This document shows, in pieces, positions 19,013-31,700 of a DNA stretch of 64,000 nucleotides. Within the stretch, counting starts at the first letter, position 1; each line of letters begins with the position of its first letter. Below the pieces are notes generated by a model. The model had not been told where the DNA came from, ran no database searches, and was given only the letters and a program-made list of their open reading frames with translations. Source of the stretch: Amoebophrya sp. A120 (taxonomy: Eukaryota; Sar; Dinophyceae; Syndiniales; Amoebophryaceae); NCBI GenBank assembly GCA_905178155.1, contig CAJINV010000014.1, forward strand, positions 310,001 through 374,000. Reading direction: 5' to 3'. Position numbers and translations under genes: made by a program.

Positions 19013-22000
19013 TTATTCCTGCAGTTTCAGGGGTGCAAATCGCACGATTCCAGCGGCGCTCGCAGTCACAACAAACATTCCGTTGTCGCCAGCCCGTGGA
19101 CAGACACTGCAAGCGGTGATCGGTAGCTGCTTCCATGTTGCGGTGACTTCATGCTCCGCATCACCACCTTGGTCCACGTTTTTCTGACTTCTAAAGTCTT
19201 CCTGTAACAGAAAACTACTGCTCGAGCTGCCTGCGCCCGCGCCGGACGATCCAGGAGAAAAGTTTTTGCTTTGAAGCTTTGTTGCCGTTGTCATCACGCT
19301 CGGTTCTTTCGCGGCCCTCATCAGATTCACCTTCTGTTCGCAATTCCGTACCTGGTGCAGTAGTGGCTGCAAGTTCATCGCGATTCCGCGACTGTTGAAG
19401 CCGTAATTTGTCGCGATAACCCCGATAATTGAGGAAGAGAGAGCCTTTGTTGAAGATGTCGCTTTACTATCATGTGAAGATGTCGCTAGTTGTAATTCTG
19501 TCTTGTCGCTGGTTCTCGTGGTACTTCTCGTCATGTTCTCCTGATTCTGTGAAACTAGTTCCAAATAACTCCGGTGTCTCTCCCGGATTTTGCTCGTGAT
19601 CAGTTCCTGTCCGCCCGAGATTTTGTCGTAGGATTCTTGAATGGCCTGGTTCCACCGCTCATTCGCGTTGCCGAGGTTGTTGCTCGGTAAGAACGAAGTC
19701 GTGGAAGTAGATTGTTGCGCACCACTAGAAGGTTGTTGCTGCGCGGTAGACGAGTAAATCGTGGCATTTTTGTTCATTCTCGACGAGGATAGCAGGGGCA
19801 AAGAAGAAGGATCAGCATCATGAGCTACTTCCCCCGTTCCGTGATCGTCCTCCCCTTTACTCACCAACTTCTTCTGCTCAAAACTGATGGCAAACCACTG
19901 CTGCATGGTGACTTTCGTGTGCGCTTTCAAGGATTTCGGCAGTAACCACAACACGTCCCCGGTGTCCCACGCGGTCAGAAATCCCCCCTGCACTGTGTCA
20001 CAGCAAGACAAGCAGGAAATGCCGTGCAGGCCCGCAGACCAAATCTTCATCGTAGAGGACGAGTCGGGTTTGGTCGGCTGGTGCTGGAATGGCTTGCTAT
20101 TGTTGTTGTTTTGTTTCTTTCCGGTTTGATGGTCGTGCTGGAGTTGTGCAGCTTGTGTCGAAGAAGTCGCTCTGCTTTTCATCTTATCGTTGTCGTCCAT
20201 CAGATCGTCTTCTTCAAACGGACCAGTCCCGAGGTTCAGCTGCCCCAAAGGATTCTCAACCTCGTCCAAAAAATCTAACGCAGAGGATGAGGAAGCCGGG
20301 GTGGTCGCCCCGGTCCCCTGGAGGTTAGGTTGCTGCTTCATCAAGTTCGCAGCTTCCTGTTTCATCGCTAAGTAGCTGCTGCCAGGTTTATTCTCCGCTG
20401 CTGGTACATCAACTATTAGCTCTTGTTCCTTCACCTTAAAGCTCAGGCCCTGAAACTGCCCCTCGAACAGGTTCAGAACCTGCGACTCGCGCCACTGACG
20501 CACGAACACTTCGGACATGTTGGTCATGGACCACTGGAGCTGATCGATCGGGACCGGGTGGGCTTGGAAGACCGCGATCGGCGCGGAGGTCGCCCTGTTG
20601 ATCCTGGAAAACTTTTCGGGGTAAATGTCGTCGTTGCTGATTTTATCGTCGAGCGGTTTCATCATGTTGTGGAAGCCGGCGCGACGTGGGCCGCCTTCAG
20701 GACGAGATGAACCTGTGCGGGGGAGAAGATAATTATCCTTGGCGGTAGTTCCAACTTGTTCCATAGAGACGTCAACGTCGTTCATGTTCTTCACCATTAT
20801 ATTTCGGCCCTGCTGCTTCGAAGAAGAAGCCGAAGCCGCACCAGCCCCGCGAGATGAACCCCCGCTGCTTTTTCGTTTCTGCGACGTGGTGGCGGAAGTT
20901 GCAGCCTTCGCCTTAATATTATTCGCGGAAGAATTTTTACCAGCGGAAACCGTGGCGTCGCCGTTGTTTTCGTCGTCGTTGTCGTCGTCGCGAGAAGTAG
21001 GAGCAGCACCGGCTCCTGTGGTGGAAAAACTCGCCGTGGAGGCAGTAGACCCTTCAACATCCTCCATCGCCCCGGTGGGCAGCATGTAGACGAAAATTTT
21101 CCCGCTCGCGTCCCCGCTGATCAGAGAGGTTCCGTCCGGGGAAAACGCCACGGCCGTGATGGCTTTCTGCTTCAGCTGCGGCTTAAGAACAGCAACGAGA
21201 TGGTCGCGGTCTTCGGTAAATATTGGCGAGGGTTGTACTAGATTGTTGTTTTCATTTCGTCCGCCTTGATAATGCAGCTGCCTTGGACCTGGTGGTCCTT
21301 CATGCTGCAGCTCTCGATCTTGTTGTGCATCTTGCTTTCTCGTCTTACTGGACGATACATTTTTCATCTTTGATGCCGAGGTTTTGCCGTGCCTCGACTC
21401 GTCGCGACCTGCAGGACCAACAGGACGACCCCCACGAGGACCTCCTACTGGTGCATGAGCTGAGTCCTCCCGCCCGCCCATGTAGTCTGCCTCCAACTGT
21501 CGCAAGCGACTGAAGTGCGGATTTTTCCCCGCGTCTTCCACCAGCAACGTCGGGTTATTCACCTTGCCCTTCGGCGCGTAAACCCGGATCCCGCCGTACC
21601 GTTCTCCAGCGGCGATTAGAAGCGTTCTGCGCGCCACTGGAGATGCCAGTTGAGATGTCGACTCTGCTTCTCGTGTGCGCACTGTAGGGGACTGGGTTCC
21701 TTTCTTGTCTTTGTTGTCAACAGCTCCACGTGCTGGAGGTCCAGTATTGCTTTTCTTGCTGCCTCCTTGTTGTTCTGCAGTAGTACTGAGCAACATGTTG
21801 CTCGTCCCTTTCGCTTTATTAATATTGCTCCCTGCAACAGCACCACCACCAAGACCAACAGGCTCAGGCGCGCAGCCGGGTGTCGCGTTGCTTACTAGGG
21901 CAGCTGCGCCATGATCGCCGGGGTCCACGTCGTCGCCAGAGCTTTGATTTTCCACCCCCACGTGATCCCAGACCGCGAAGCAGAAAAACTCCCCGGTGGC

Positions 22001-25000
22001 GAAGTTCCCCTTCAAGTACTCCCCCGAGCGGTAGTCCCGGTTGTCCAACTCCCGCGTCATCAGCCCGTTGTGCGGAATATCCACGCGCGCTTCCCACACC
22101 GGCGGCAGAAACAACTGCGGCATTCCGCGATCGATCTTATTTGTCCGGCGAGTTCGCCTCGATCTCGTTCTATTCTGCTCTTGGTCCAGAGACAGATTTC
22201 TCCCCTTTGGTGGGTTTTTCGGTAAGGAAAAAATCTGCAGTCGCCCGTCGCCGCGCAGGACCAAGAGGAGCCCTAGTCGTGGGTGTTCCGAGTACACCTG
22301 GGAAGTTCTCTCCAACTTACTCTCCGGATTGTACTTGATGAACTTCAAATCCTTGGTAAAAGCCCCCGTGTGGCAGAGGGTAAACCACTTCTCGAACCGG
22401 TAGGAAGTCGTGTTTGTCAGCGACAGGTCGCGGCTTATTTCGTGTTGCTTGTTGAAGTTCATCTCTCCTCGCTTGGAATTCCTTCCAGCTGCCGGCGTGC
22501 CACTGCTTTTGAGGCTTTTTGAACTACAATTCGACGCTGCCGAGGGGCTCTTGTCGCGGTGGCCCGGTGAAAGAAGCACTTGTTTCGTTTGGATCAGCTT
22601 GACCAAAACGATTTCTGCCAATTGGGACTCGTCGAAGACCATGATGTCCAGTGACCGCCGCGACGCAAACTTCTCCTTCAAAATCGCCATGGCGGCCAGA
22701 TTATGCATTGCAAATGTGTCTGGGTCTGGAAGGATGCAATTTGTGATGCTACCTTTGGACTCTACATAAAATCTGTATTGCATGAACAGCAAAAAAGTTG
22801 TAATTTGTGCTACGCGGAGAGGGCATTTCTCATGCAGAACGAGCATCAGAAAGCCCTCGCAAAATCTCTCATGCTAGGGCATGCATCACAGACCTCATGG
22901 GTCAGGGTCATGCAAAATCTACATGACAAACTCCTGCATTCTTCCAGACCCAGACATATTTGCAATGCATACAGATGAGTTTCTTCCTCCGTAGTGATCT
23001 CTTCTCCATCGGGGAGAAACAATTTACCTTGCTCATCATCGTAGCTGCCTCGGCCACTTTGCCTGTTCTGGTTCATCTTCTTTCCCCCGGACTTCGACCT
23101 TCCCCTGTTCGTACTAGTTGTTCCCCCACCATTCATCATTCCCGTCACGGAGGACTTCGATCTCCGCGCGTGGTTCGACGCGGTTGCTGCATCATTTCTG
23201 TGGTTCGGAGAAGACGATAAATTCAAAAGTCTTTTGTCTACTTCCTGGTGATGTCCTCTACTACCGCCAGCTCCTCCCCGGTGCGTCGCGGCCCGGCCGG
23301 CAGTGTTTGGATTGGTCGTGCTGCGTCGGCCCCTTGTTCCGGAATTGCCGGTCGCAGCAGCGGAGGACGAGGCGAACTTCATGTTGTGATTTTTTCCACC
23401 AGTAGAGGAAGCAGGTGAAGCCGACATAGACCCTGTTTGAAGGAAATTATAGCTCCCAGAACTTCCACTGCTGCTCCCGTCTTTGCGCAAGTGCGCCGTG
23501 CAGTCATACATGGCACAACAGTTCACAACATTGCCAATGTTGAAGAATGTCTCCTGATTATTACTTCCTGCAGACGTTGGAAGATGAAAGCCGCTCTGAT
23601 GTTGTTGCTGAAAGGAAATATCAAACTCCTGCTTCGGGGGAAGCAGCTTCGGCTGTCTGCTTGGTGTCCTTCGCTGTTGTCCTCCAGGAGCTCGTCGAGG
23701 CTCCACTACGTCCATTGGCGAGTAGTCGCCGTCAACATGTTCTTGACTTTCTTTTGTTGATGAAAACCCGCCTGGCATTTGTTCAAAATTCCATTGCTTT
23801 CCCAAAGCAGTCTGATTTTCCCGGATCCAGACATTCTGTTGCTGATTCAGTTGTCCTCGGGGGGCTCCTGCTCGAGGACCTTCCACAACAGGGGGCGGAC
23901 CAACTGGTGCAACGGGTTCGCGATAAAACTCTTCAGCGATGTGCTCGACCAGGAGCGAGGCCGCGGCACCAGGAGCTGCGGCCCCTCCTCCTCCTTCTGC
24001 TGGCACTACCATCAGCGTTGGGGTAGAAGTGGAAACTGTCCCTGCGCCGGCCGGCGCACCTCCTTGGTCAGCAAATGGTGCGAAGAGGTTCTTGTTCGGG
24101 GCGCGAGGAGCCGCACCTGATGAAAGTTGGTTACTGGTAAAACTTTTTCGCCTACTAGACGACGACGAAGATGAGCCGATCATTTTCAGAGCGCCGGCAC
24201 CGCTGCCGTCCACAGAGCTCCCGACGGAAGATGAAGACTCCACCGGACTCTGGTCGACCCAACTAGGCGTGGCCGAACTGGAAATCGGGCTTGGAAGGTC
24301 TAAATTCTTCTCCAGTTCGCTGGACAGCACGAAGGAGCGGATCACAGGAGCAGGGGGCTGGAGTTCTACTACTTGGGCGTCCTGATTTCAAGTTGTGCTT
24401 ATTTTTACATAATTTGATTACTTCTTCGATTTTCTTCATGCATGTTCTTATTTCTACGAAGTGGTTTGTCGAGCCAAGAGGTGATGTCTGTGTGTAATAG
24501 AAGACCTGCTTATGTATAATCGTCTTCTATCAAAAATCGAAAAGCGAAATAAAACTTCGTAAAAGCTCAAATAATGTTCTTTCATACCTGCGCGCTATCG
24601 CCTTCCTGTTCCTGGTCCACCGCAGCAGCCTTTTCAACATAATCCCCTGCACCGTGCTCTACCTGTACTTCCAGCTCGTCCGTAGCTGGTTGAACAAGCA
24701 TCTCCCCGCTTTCATCATCTTCATCTCCCTGTTCCTCGTCCTCCACATTCTCGTCGTGAAGCTCCTCCTCAGAACCAAATTCCATAAACGAAACTGGCGG
24801 CGTATGAACTGCAAAAGTATCGCACTCGTATAAATGCATGACAAATTCCCTCAGCGTGAGAAATAAAATTCCTAATGCGGATTTACCTTGAGAAAAAAAA
24901 CTTGTAATGCATGATTGCAATACGAGCACGATACTTTTGCACAGGATACGGTGCCCAAAACGGGTAACTTTCCTCAATCACCAGGCTCTTGTTGACAACA

Positions 25001-28000
25001 AAGTCCGCCGCCAACTCCGGCACAATTTTGGGCACTTGCGTCCGCAGCTTCGTCGTCTGTCGGGTGCGTGGCTGTCTCGACGCACCAGCTTTTGTTCCCA
25101 GTAATATACCACCGTCCGCCTTCGAGGACATTGTGTTTACTTTTGCTCCATTTATTTGTAGCTCATCCGCTACGTTGGCCACGTGGTCACCATCTTCATC
25201 TTCTCCCGCAGCCAACAGCTGTGTCGGCTGTGCCGGCTTCATCGTGCCTTTCGACTGATGAATATCGGCCGATGCTGCTCCAGGAGCACCACCTTTTTTG
25301 TTGCCAACAACTACACTTCCAGCAGCTCTGCTAGCCATATCTGCAAGCTGGTCCCTCTTCATCGTGGTCGCATTGGTTGTATACAACGGAAGATTTCTTG
25401 ATGTTCTCGCACTTGTCGCTGAGGCAGCTGCGGGGTCATCTGCCTGAAGAAAATCTTCCCCGAAGTCAATGTCATTCAGCACCAGAGGAACATCGCCATC
25501 ATCATCATCATCATCATTTTCAAGATCCGTTTTCGCTTTTTTATCAAAGAGGTGGATGCCTGTTTTTTCCTCGCGGCCACTACTCGTGCTCCCGTCTTTC
25601 GGCTTTCCGCCCTTCCCCTGCGCTCGCTTGATGTTCTTCGCGGCCGGTGGTCGTGCAGCTGATGGTTGTGAAAAGGAATTCGATTTTTTATTCATAGAAG
25701 TACCACCAACACGAGAGGATGACGAATCCGATGCCGCTGGTGCTCCCAAACTCGTGTCTACTCCGAGGTGGTCGTAAACAGGTCTGCTTTGAAGATGTTC
25801 ATCCTGCCGTTCATCATCATCGTCTTCCCGAACTACAGTGTGCGTTCTTGGCTCTCCTCCTGCTTTCGCACTTGTAGCTTTCATCTTCCCAGCTCCTGCT
25901 GGTACCCCCTTGGGCGGCTTGGCCACCACCTGGGCACGCATTTCCGCGCCGTATTTCTTCTCCAGCTGGTCTTTCAGGTTATTGTAGCACTCGCTCAGCA
26001 GCGCTTTGCAGTGCGGGAACTGCTCTTCCACCTGTTTCAGGGAGTTCATCTTGATTTGAATCTCCTGCCGTGTGACTCGCGAAGATCTACTCCCTTGGTA
26101 CTTGGTCCCCCCGGCGGAGTGAAAAGTTTTTCCGGTTGCGCCAGAGAGGTAGGAGGCCGTGTCGTTATCGCTGCTGGAATGATCGTCCTGATTCACCTCC
26201 CGGTGCTCGCTGTGGTTTTCGTTTTTGTCCTCGAGAATATTACCGTTATCGAGGTTGAGTTTCAACAGGTTTCGGCTGCTGATACTCAGACCCCGGCTCC
26301 GACGGGGGTGCGAAGAGGAAGCGGAGTCTTTCCGTTCTTCCCGAGCGGCCGTTGTCGTTTCGACCCTGTTCATCATCTCGCTTATTTCCACCTTTTCGTG
26401 CTCCTGCTCCTGCAACTTCTTATCCTGCTGCGCGGCTTGCCACAGAGGGTTGGGCAGCAATCGTAAATACCGGGCTTGCGTCTGCACATAGGCTTTGTCC
26501 TTCGTCAGATTCATCTCCGCTTTAACGAGAAACTTCTCCCCGGAGTCAAAGACAACGATCTCCTGGAGCTTTTTCGCGTCTTGCTTCTTTTTCGATACGT
26601 TTTTCGTTTTCACCTTCAAGTTATGATTGTCCTCGATGTCGACATCCAGGTTGACGTCGTCCATAGTGGCGTTTTTATCTTGATTAATACTAGTTGTAGT
26701 ACCAGCCGCTGCGGTACTAAAGGGAAAAGTCCGGGAACGGGAAAATCTGCAAAAAAATTGTCACTGGCCCCGGCGCACTCCCCGACTCAGGTGCCCGCTT
26801 TCAGGTTGAGGAGAAGGCGCTGCAGGAGATCGGAAGCGCAGCGCCGCGAAAGAGCTGTCCGTCAGTCCAGGTACGGGAGCATCTGGGCGATTCGGCGAGC
26901 TTGTTGCCCCGGATAGGATATCTTCGCTCAAAAGCTAAAAAACACCTTCAGGCGCTTGCCGACTTACCTCTTTCCCGAGAAAGAAGGCGGGCCCACGAGG
27001 CCCGCAAGCCGAAAAAGGGTTACGCCACCAGGCCGACAGGCCAACTTTGAGGCGCGAACGGCTGGCCTGCGGGCATTTGTGGAGGCGCAAAGCGCCTCCC
27101 TAGCATCGGTCCTTGCCATCTCAAATTGGGGGATGGGGCAAAATTTTCGAACTCCGGGAATACCAGGAGTGGTCCCCTCCTGAGGCCCCTCTCCGGGAGG
27201 TGTCTTCGGAGGTGTCCAAAATGGTATTCCCGGAGTTCGAAATTTTTGCCCCCCCGGGCTATCTCCCTCGATTGGGGCGAAATTTTCGAACTCCGGGAAT
27301 ACCGATTTGGACACCCCTTGGGGACCCCCCCACATGTCGTATTCCCGGAGTTCGAAAATTTTGCCCCGAGCTGGCAGAAAAAGTGAACAAAAATCATTAG
27401 AAAGTGCCATAGTACGTGTGTCAGAAGCTGCCTCAGTGTTCTTGTTTGTGCACTCCTTCAAGAGCTGGGTGTAGTGTTTGAGCTTGGTCGGGTCCTTTTT
27501 GGCCTGTGTCTTTAGCCTCTTCCTGGCTTCTTCTAGCCCGTGTATTTTTCTGCCCGTTAACATCGCCCCCCGCGCCAACTCCAGGAGCTAACACTATTTC
27601 CTAACACTGCCGGGCACCCGGCATGCCCGGATGCTCCGCCCGTACCTGGACTGACGGACATCTCTTTTGCGGTGCAGGGTTTCTCGACCTCCCGCCGCAC
27701 CTTCTCCCAAACCTGAAAGTGGGCACCTGAGTCGGGGAGCGCGCCGGGGCCAGTGGCAATTTTTTTGCCGATTTTCCCGTTCCCGGACTTTTCCCTTTAG
27801 TATGCGGCGGCCGATTTGGTGGATTTTATTTTCGGTGCTGTAGCTAAACTGGTGCTCTTCGTGCTTCTACTACGACCGCCTGCTGCGAAAGGAGCTGCAT
27901 TTTGCGCCTCACTACCAGCGCTCTTCGCGTTCGGCCTCGCGCCGCCCTTGGAGGATGTCTGGGCTGCAGCGGCGCCCCCCACGACCTTGCCACCTGACTG

Positions 28001-28654
28001 CTGAATGTCATTTTTACTGATGGCAGCAGAGCTGCTGGAGGACGCATTCAAATTCACGCTGCTCTTCATCTTCCCGGGCAGTGTTGTAGTCCTCTGACCG
28101 GCAAAATTTAAATTCTCAGCTGGAAGGTCCGAAGCAATTCTTGTTTCATGCTCCTCGTTAGTATCAACTTTTTTTCTCTTTGGGCTGAGCTTTTCCTTCG
28201 ATGTGCGCCGCTTGTTGCTCGAGGTCGAAACAGCGCCGGCGCTTTTACTTGATGTGTTCCTACTACTTGTCGCGCCGGATATAAAAATAGCTCTTTCCTC
28301 GTCTACCAGTTGCAGTTCCTTTTCTTTTCCTTTCTTCTCATTTGACTTTAAAACTTCCTTCGGGTGGTCCTTTCTTGCTCCTGCTTCTAGTCCTGCAGGC
28401 GCGGCCCCGTCGAGGACCTGCCGTGATGCAGATGGTGTGCTGCCGCGACGGCGGGCGGATCGGGTAGCGTGAGCCTCTTTTTGGTGCTGCTGCTGTTCTT
28501 CTTTCGGTCTCGGTCCCGGCGGTGCGTCAACTTGCATGAAATCCGCGTGGTCCCGCTTCTGGTCATATTCAAGCGAAAAAGTGATAACGCTAAAACTCTG
28601 CCATTCAATCATGTGCGCACCTGAACCAGCGAACCTGGAGTTCTCGACGTCCAT
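19013..28654 (-). CDS. Giant low-complexity protein with WD40-like propeller segments
   Basis: Reconstructed 2,638-aa protein. Exons: 28654-27803, 26714-24949, 24802-24588, 24381-22972, 22701-19013. Introns are a 1,088-bp introner, a family B introner, one GT-AG intron (24382-24587) and a family A introner. The N-terminal 1,400 residues are mostly disordered Ser/Ala/Lys/Glu tracts, with one structured-looking island (KFLVKAEMNLTKDKAYVQ) near residue 340. The C-terminal 1,230 residues contain propeller-like strings (TAVAFSPDGTSLISGDASGK, LLLVLRGDGRLQIFSLPKNP, MFVVTASAAGIVRFAPL). I do not recognise the family; a WD40-type scaffold is the safest reading. The segments 19013-24381, 24588-26664 and 27803-28654 could be called as three genes, but the frame runs through all introns without a shift, including exactly across the large element's target site (KSAAA|AAGTTT). 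A 71-nt GT-AG intron inside exon 1 (near 28617-28547) is possible. Confidence 0.72.
22702..22971. mobile_element. Introner element, family A, inverted interior (giant gene)
   Basis: 270 bp. The interior box reads CGGAGAGGGCATTTCTCATG on plus, opposite to the copies at 8483 and 11262. Flanks CAGAT are identical. Removal joins EETHL|AAMAI. Confidence 0.92.
24803..24948. mobile_element. Introner element, family B (giant gene)
   Basis: 146 bp. Ends TATGAACTGCAAAAGTATC and inverse. Flanks are CGGCG/CGGTG. Removal joins FWAP|PVSFM. Confidence 0.86.
26715..27802. mobile_element. Large introner-like element with long inverted repeats (giant gene)
   Basis: 1,088 bp. Terminal inverted repeats of roughly 85 bp begin TACTAAAGGGAAAAGTCCGG. 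Flanks TGCGG are identical. Removal with one repeat copy joins KSAAA|AAGTTT in the same frame. The interior holds four alternately oriented copies of a roughly 30-bp repeat and a 204-codon open frame on the minus strand (27578-26964). Confidence 0.85.
27134..27365. repeat. Alternating inverted repeat cluster inside the large element
   Basis: The unit (core TTCGAACTCCGGGAATAC, preceded by GGGGCAAAATT) occurs about four times, near 27134, 27222, 27275 and 27335. Orientation alternates plus, minus, plus, minus, so the cluster can fold into nested hairpins. Confidence 0.8.
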
Positions 28655-28729
28655 GACACAACAAGAGCAGTTGCTTTAGTTGAGAAGTTGAAGTATGCTT
28701 ATACCTCCAGATGTACAAAAATACAACCA

Positions 28730-31700
28730 TCAATCGGTAAAAACATATCCCTGCAGCCTAAGTTCCTTCATGCTATCACTTTTCAGTATTGGATACGGCT
28801 CCGTCCTCCGCGCCTTCGGGGATCGCAATTGTGTCACGTCGTCCTGCTCTATCACCAGGGGGCGCTGCTCGGTGGTGCCTAGACTCAGAGTTTTGACATT
28901 CTTGCGGGACATCGTGCTCCCATTATCGCCATCTATCTCCTGCTCCCGGCGCTGATGAGGTTGACCGCTGCTGCTCGACAAGGCTGCAATATCAGTGCGG
29001 TCTTTCTCATCTTCGACGTGGTCGTGGTCTCGTTCTAAATACGACGCATTCGCACGAGCACGCGCTGTACCAGCCACAGCAGGAGCTGCTACTCTGCTGC
29101 TTTCTCCTTGTACATCGACCGGATGGGGGGCTTCTGGTTCTGCCGCGCCGGAGATTTTTTGCATATGCATTTCAGATGGCTGCCCAGAAGATAGCCCCGA
29201 GCGTCGACCTGAACCTGATCTTTGCGGTCCGGCGGGAGCATTGCCAATAGCGGCAGTTTGTTGATTTTGGTCTGCGCGGTCGTTCATGATCCCTGGAATG
29301 ACTCTCGTCCCCGTGCTGGTGTGTTGGCTCTCGAGAGAGCCGCTGGGAGCGCCGGAAGCGGCACTTTGATGTCCCAAGCGAGAGCCAGGCTGCGGCTGCA
29401 CCGCTTCTTCTTGCCCCTGCTTCTGCTTGTGGGTAATAGCATAATCGCTTTCGTACTGTTGCGCCGTTCCTAGCTGCTGCTGCTGCTGCTGCTGCTGACT
29501 CGAAGATCGCTGGTGCTGCTGGTGTTGTATTAACTGCTGGCCTTGGAGGTCCTGCTCTCGACCGCGGACTTGCTGGCTGCTCTGCTGTTGCCGTTGAGCG
29601 TGGAGGACTTCCCCTGCTTGAAGGCCTGTTTGCAGATGAGTTTGGTGCAGCAGCTCGTGATGTTCCTGATTTTGGTGCTCATGGTGTTCTTGCCGCTGAG
29701 GTAAAAATTGGCTTTGGTTCTTTTGCTGCTCCTGCAGGCCGTGCTGCCGCTGGTACTGCTGATGCGGTCCACCTCCCGGTCCTTGCTGCTGCAGGTTATT
29801 TGCAATTCCAATTTGTTGCTGTTGGTCGTGTTGCTCCTGTGCTCCTGTTGAGTGATTCTGATTTTTACTACTACCATGACCGCGACTTCGAGCTCCGGTG
29901 GCCGCCCCAAAAGAAGGAGCTACAACTCCTGCCGCTGCACTCGAGGACAATACAGAAGCAGGCCCCGCCGCAGCCGAAGTGGTAGAAATATTATCATGCT
30001 GAATTATATCTACTGCACGGCCCTGGTGAGGTCTGTTACACTTTTCCTTCCACCGGTTCATTTCGATGACGGCCTTCCGGTGCTTCAGCTTCAATCCCTC
30101 GTCCTTTGGATTCGCGAAACCCATAAAAGCCTTTGGCACGACCGCCGAACTGGTGGCCGCTTTGGGAACAAAATTGCTCGAGCCCGCTGGTGTCCGTCGT
30201 CCAGGAGATGAAGATGCTTGTTGTAGTTGTGGTCCCGCATCGACGTGCTCGTGCCCTGCTCTACTCGTTCCTTTATTGGTGTGATGATACACGCTTGTCT
30301 TGGGCTGTTGCGGCATACCCATAGCCATGGGCGCGGCCGGAGCTACCGGCGCACCTGATCGGCTGTAGTTCTGCTGGTCGAGGAAGTAGTTCTGCTGGTG
30401 GTGCGCTGTAGATGCATTGTTCGAGTTTGTTCCCCCTGGTGCATAGTTCGATTTTGTCATACCAGCTACAAAACCAGCTACAAAAGGCAAGGAAGCGGCT
30501 TTCGGCACGAAATGCGGATCCTGGTTTATTTGCTGGCTGCTCATCATCTGGGAATCGGGAGAGTGGGGATTTTGGAAAGCACCAGATTCTGACTGGTTCT
30601 GGCCTTGACCGTGCTGGTAGTTCGCAGGATTGATATGAAGACTCCGCGCATCAACTTCATGTGGAGCACCAGCACTAACAGGTGCTGCTGCAGTAGGAGC
30701 TAGTACACCAACCCCAGCTTGCTTGTGCCTCTGCTGCTGCCGCTGTTGCTGCTCCTGGCTCACGTACAAAGCCTGCAGAAAGTCCTCCTCCGTCGGCGCT
30801 CGCTGCCGCAGAATCGCTTGCGTGGTGCTGCCGTACCTCGGGGGCGGCTCCGGATTGCCGTGCTCATCGACAAAATTTGTCAGCAGTTTCTTCGTCTTCG
30901 TGGTACTTCTCGACGAGGAGGTGGTAGTACCCCCAGTCTGTTTCATGCCCCCGCCTGCCCCAGTGGATGAGGTCGTCCCTGCTCCGGTATTTGGAGAAGT
31001 GCTACCACCTACAGCGCTTGGCCGCTTCGGGTGGGAACCTCCACTATGGTCGTCGACTTGCAGTAGTCCTAAACTACTTAGAGCCTTCTTGGCGGTCACG
31101 GATTTTTGCTTGTTGTGCGAGCGTTCATCCATTTTTATCTTCGCTGTCGGTGGGATCGGGATGGGCTGCGGCTGCTGCGGTTCGTGCTGCTGGTGCTGGT
31201 GCTGTTCCTGAGAATTACGAGCAGACGGGGCGAACATCGTCGGGCTTCTTTCCGTGCGAGGACCTGGTCGTGGGTCTAGTATTCCTTGTATTTTTGGGTC
31301 GTCCGGAATTATGACCACCGACCGATTGTTCTCGGCACCATTTAAAGAGGTACTGCTTTGCGGCTGGTTTATCATTTCCCGACGAGGTAGACCAACATAG
31401 CTCTGCTGCTGCTCTTGTTGCACAACATCATTCCGATTCCCCCCCTCCTGCCGCATCGTTCCTTCCTCCCTCTGCTGACTCTGGGCCAGCTGCTGGGCCG
31501 CTCGACTAATCATTTCGCTCGTCTTGGGCGGTGGCTGGTGTTCTTGTCCCCGCACTGTCGCTGCGGGGGCCTGTAGCTGTACGTTAGTAGTAGAGATCCT
31601 CGACGTGGTCGCTTGCGAATTTGCTTCTTTTGTAAGAACATTTTCTTCCTGCTGCAGCTGACCTACTCCTCCTCCTCGCTGCTCTGGAGATGGAATCAGT

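Noticed and set aside
24588-26664. Separate gene starting at ATG 26664
   Set aside because: The frame is open upstream of this ATG to the edge of the 1,088-bp element and continues into the next exon with no shift. A single giant gene is more economical, though transcripts are needed.
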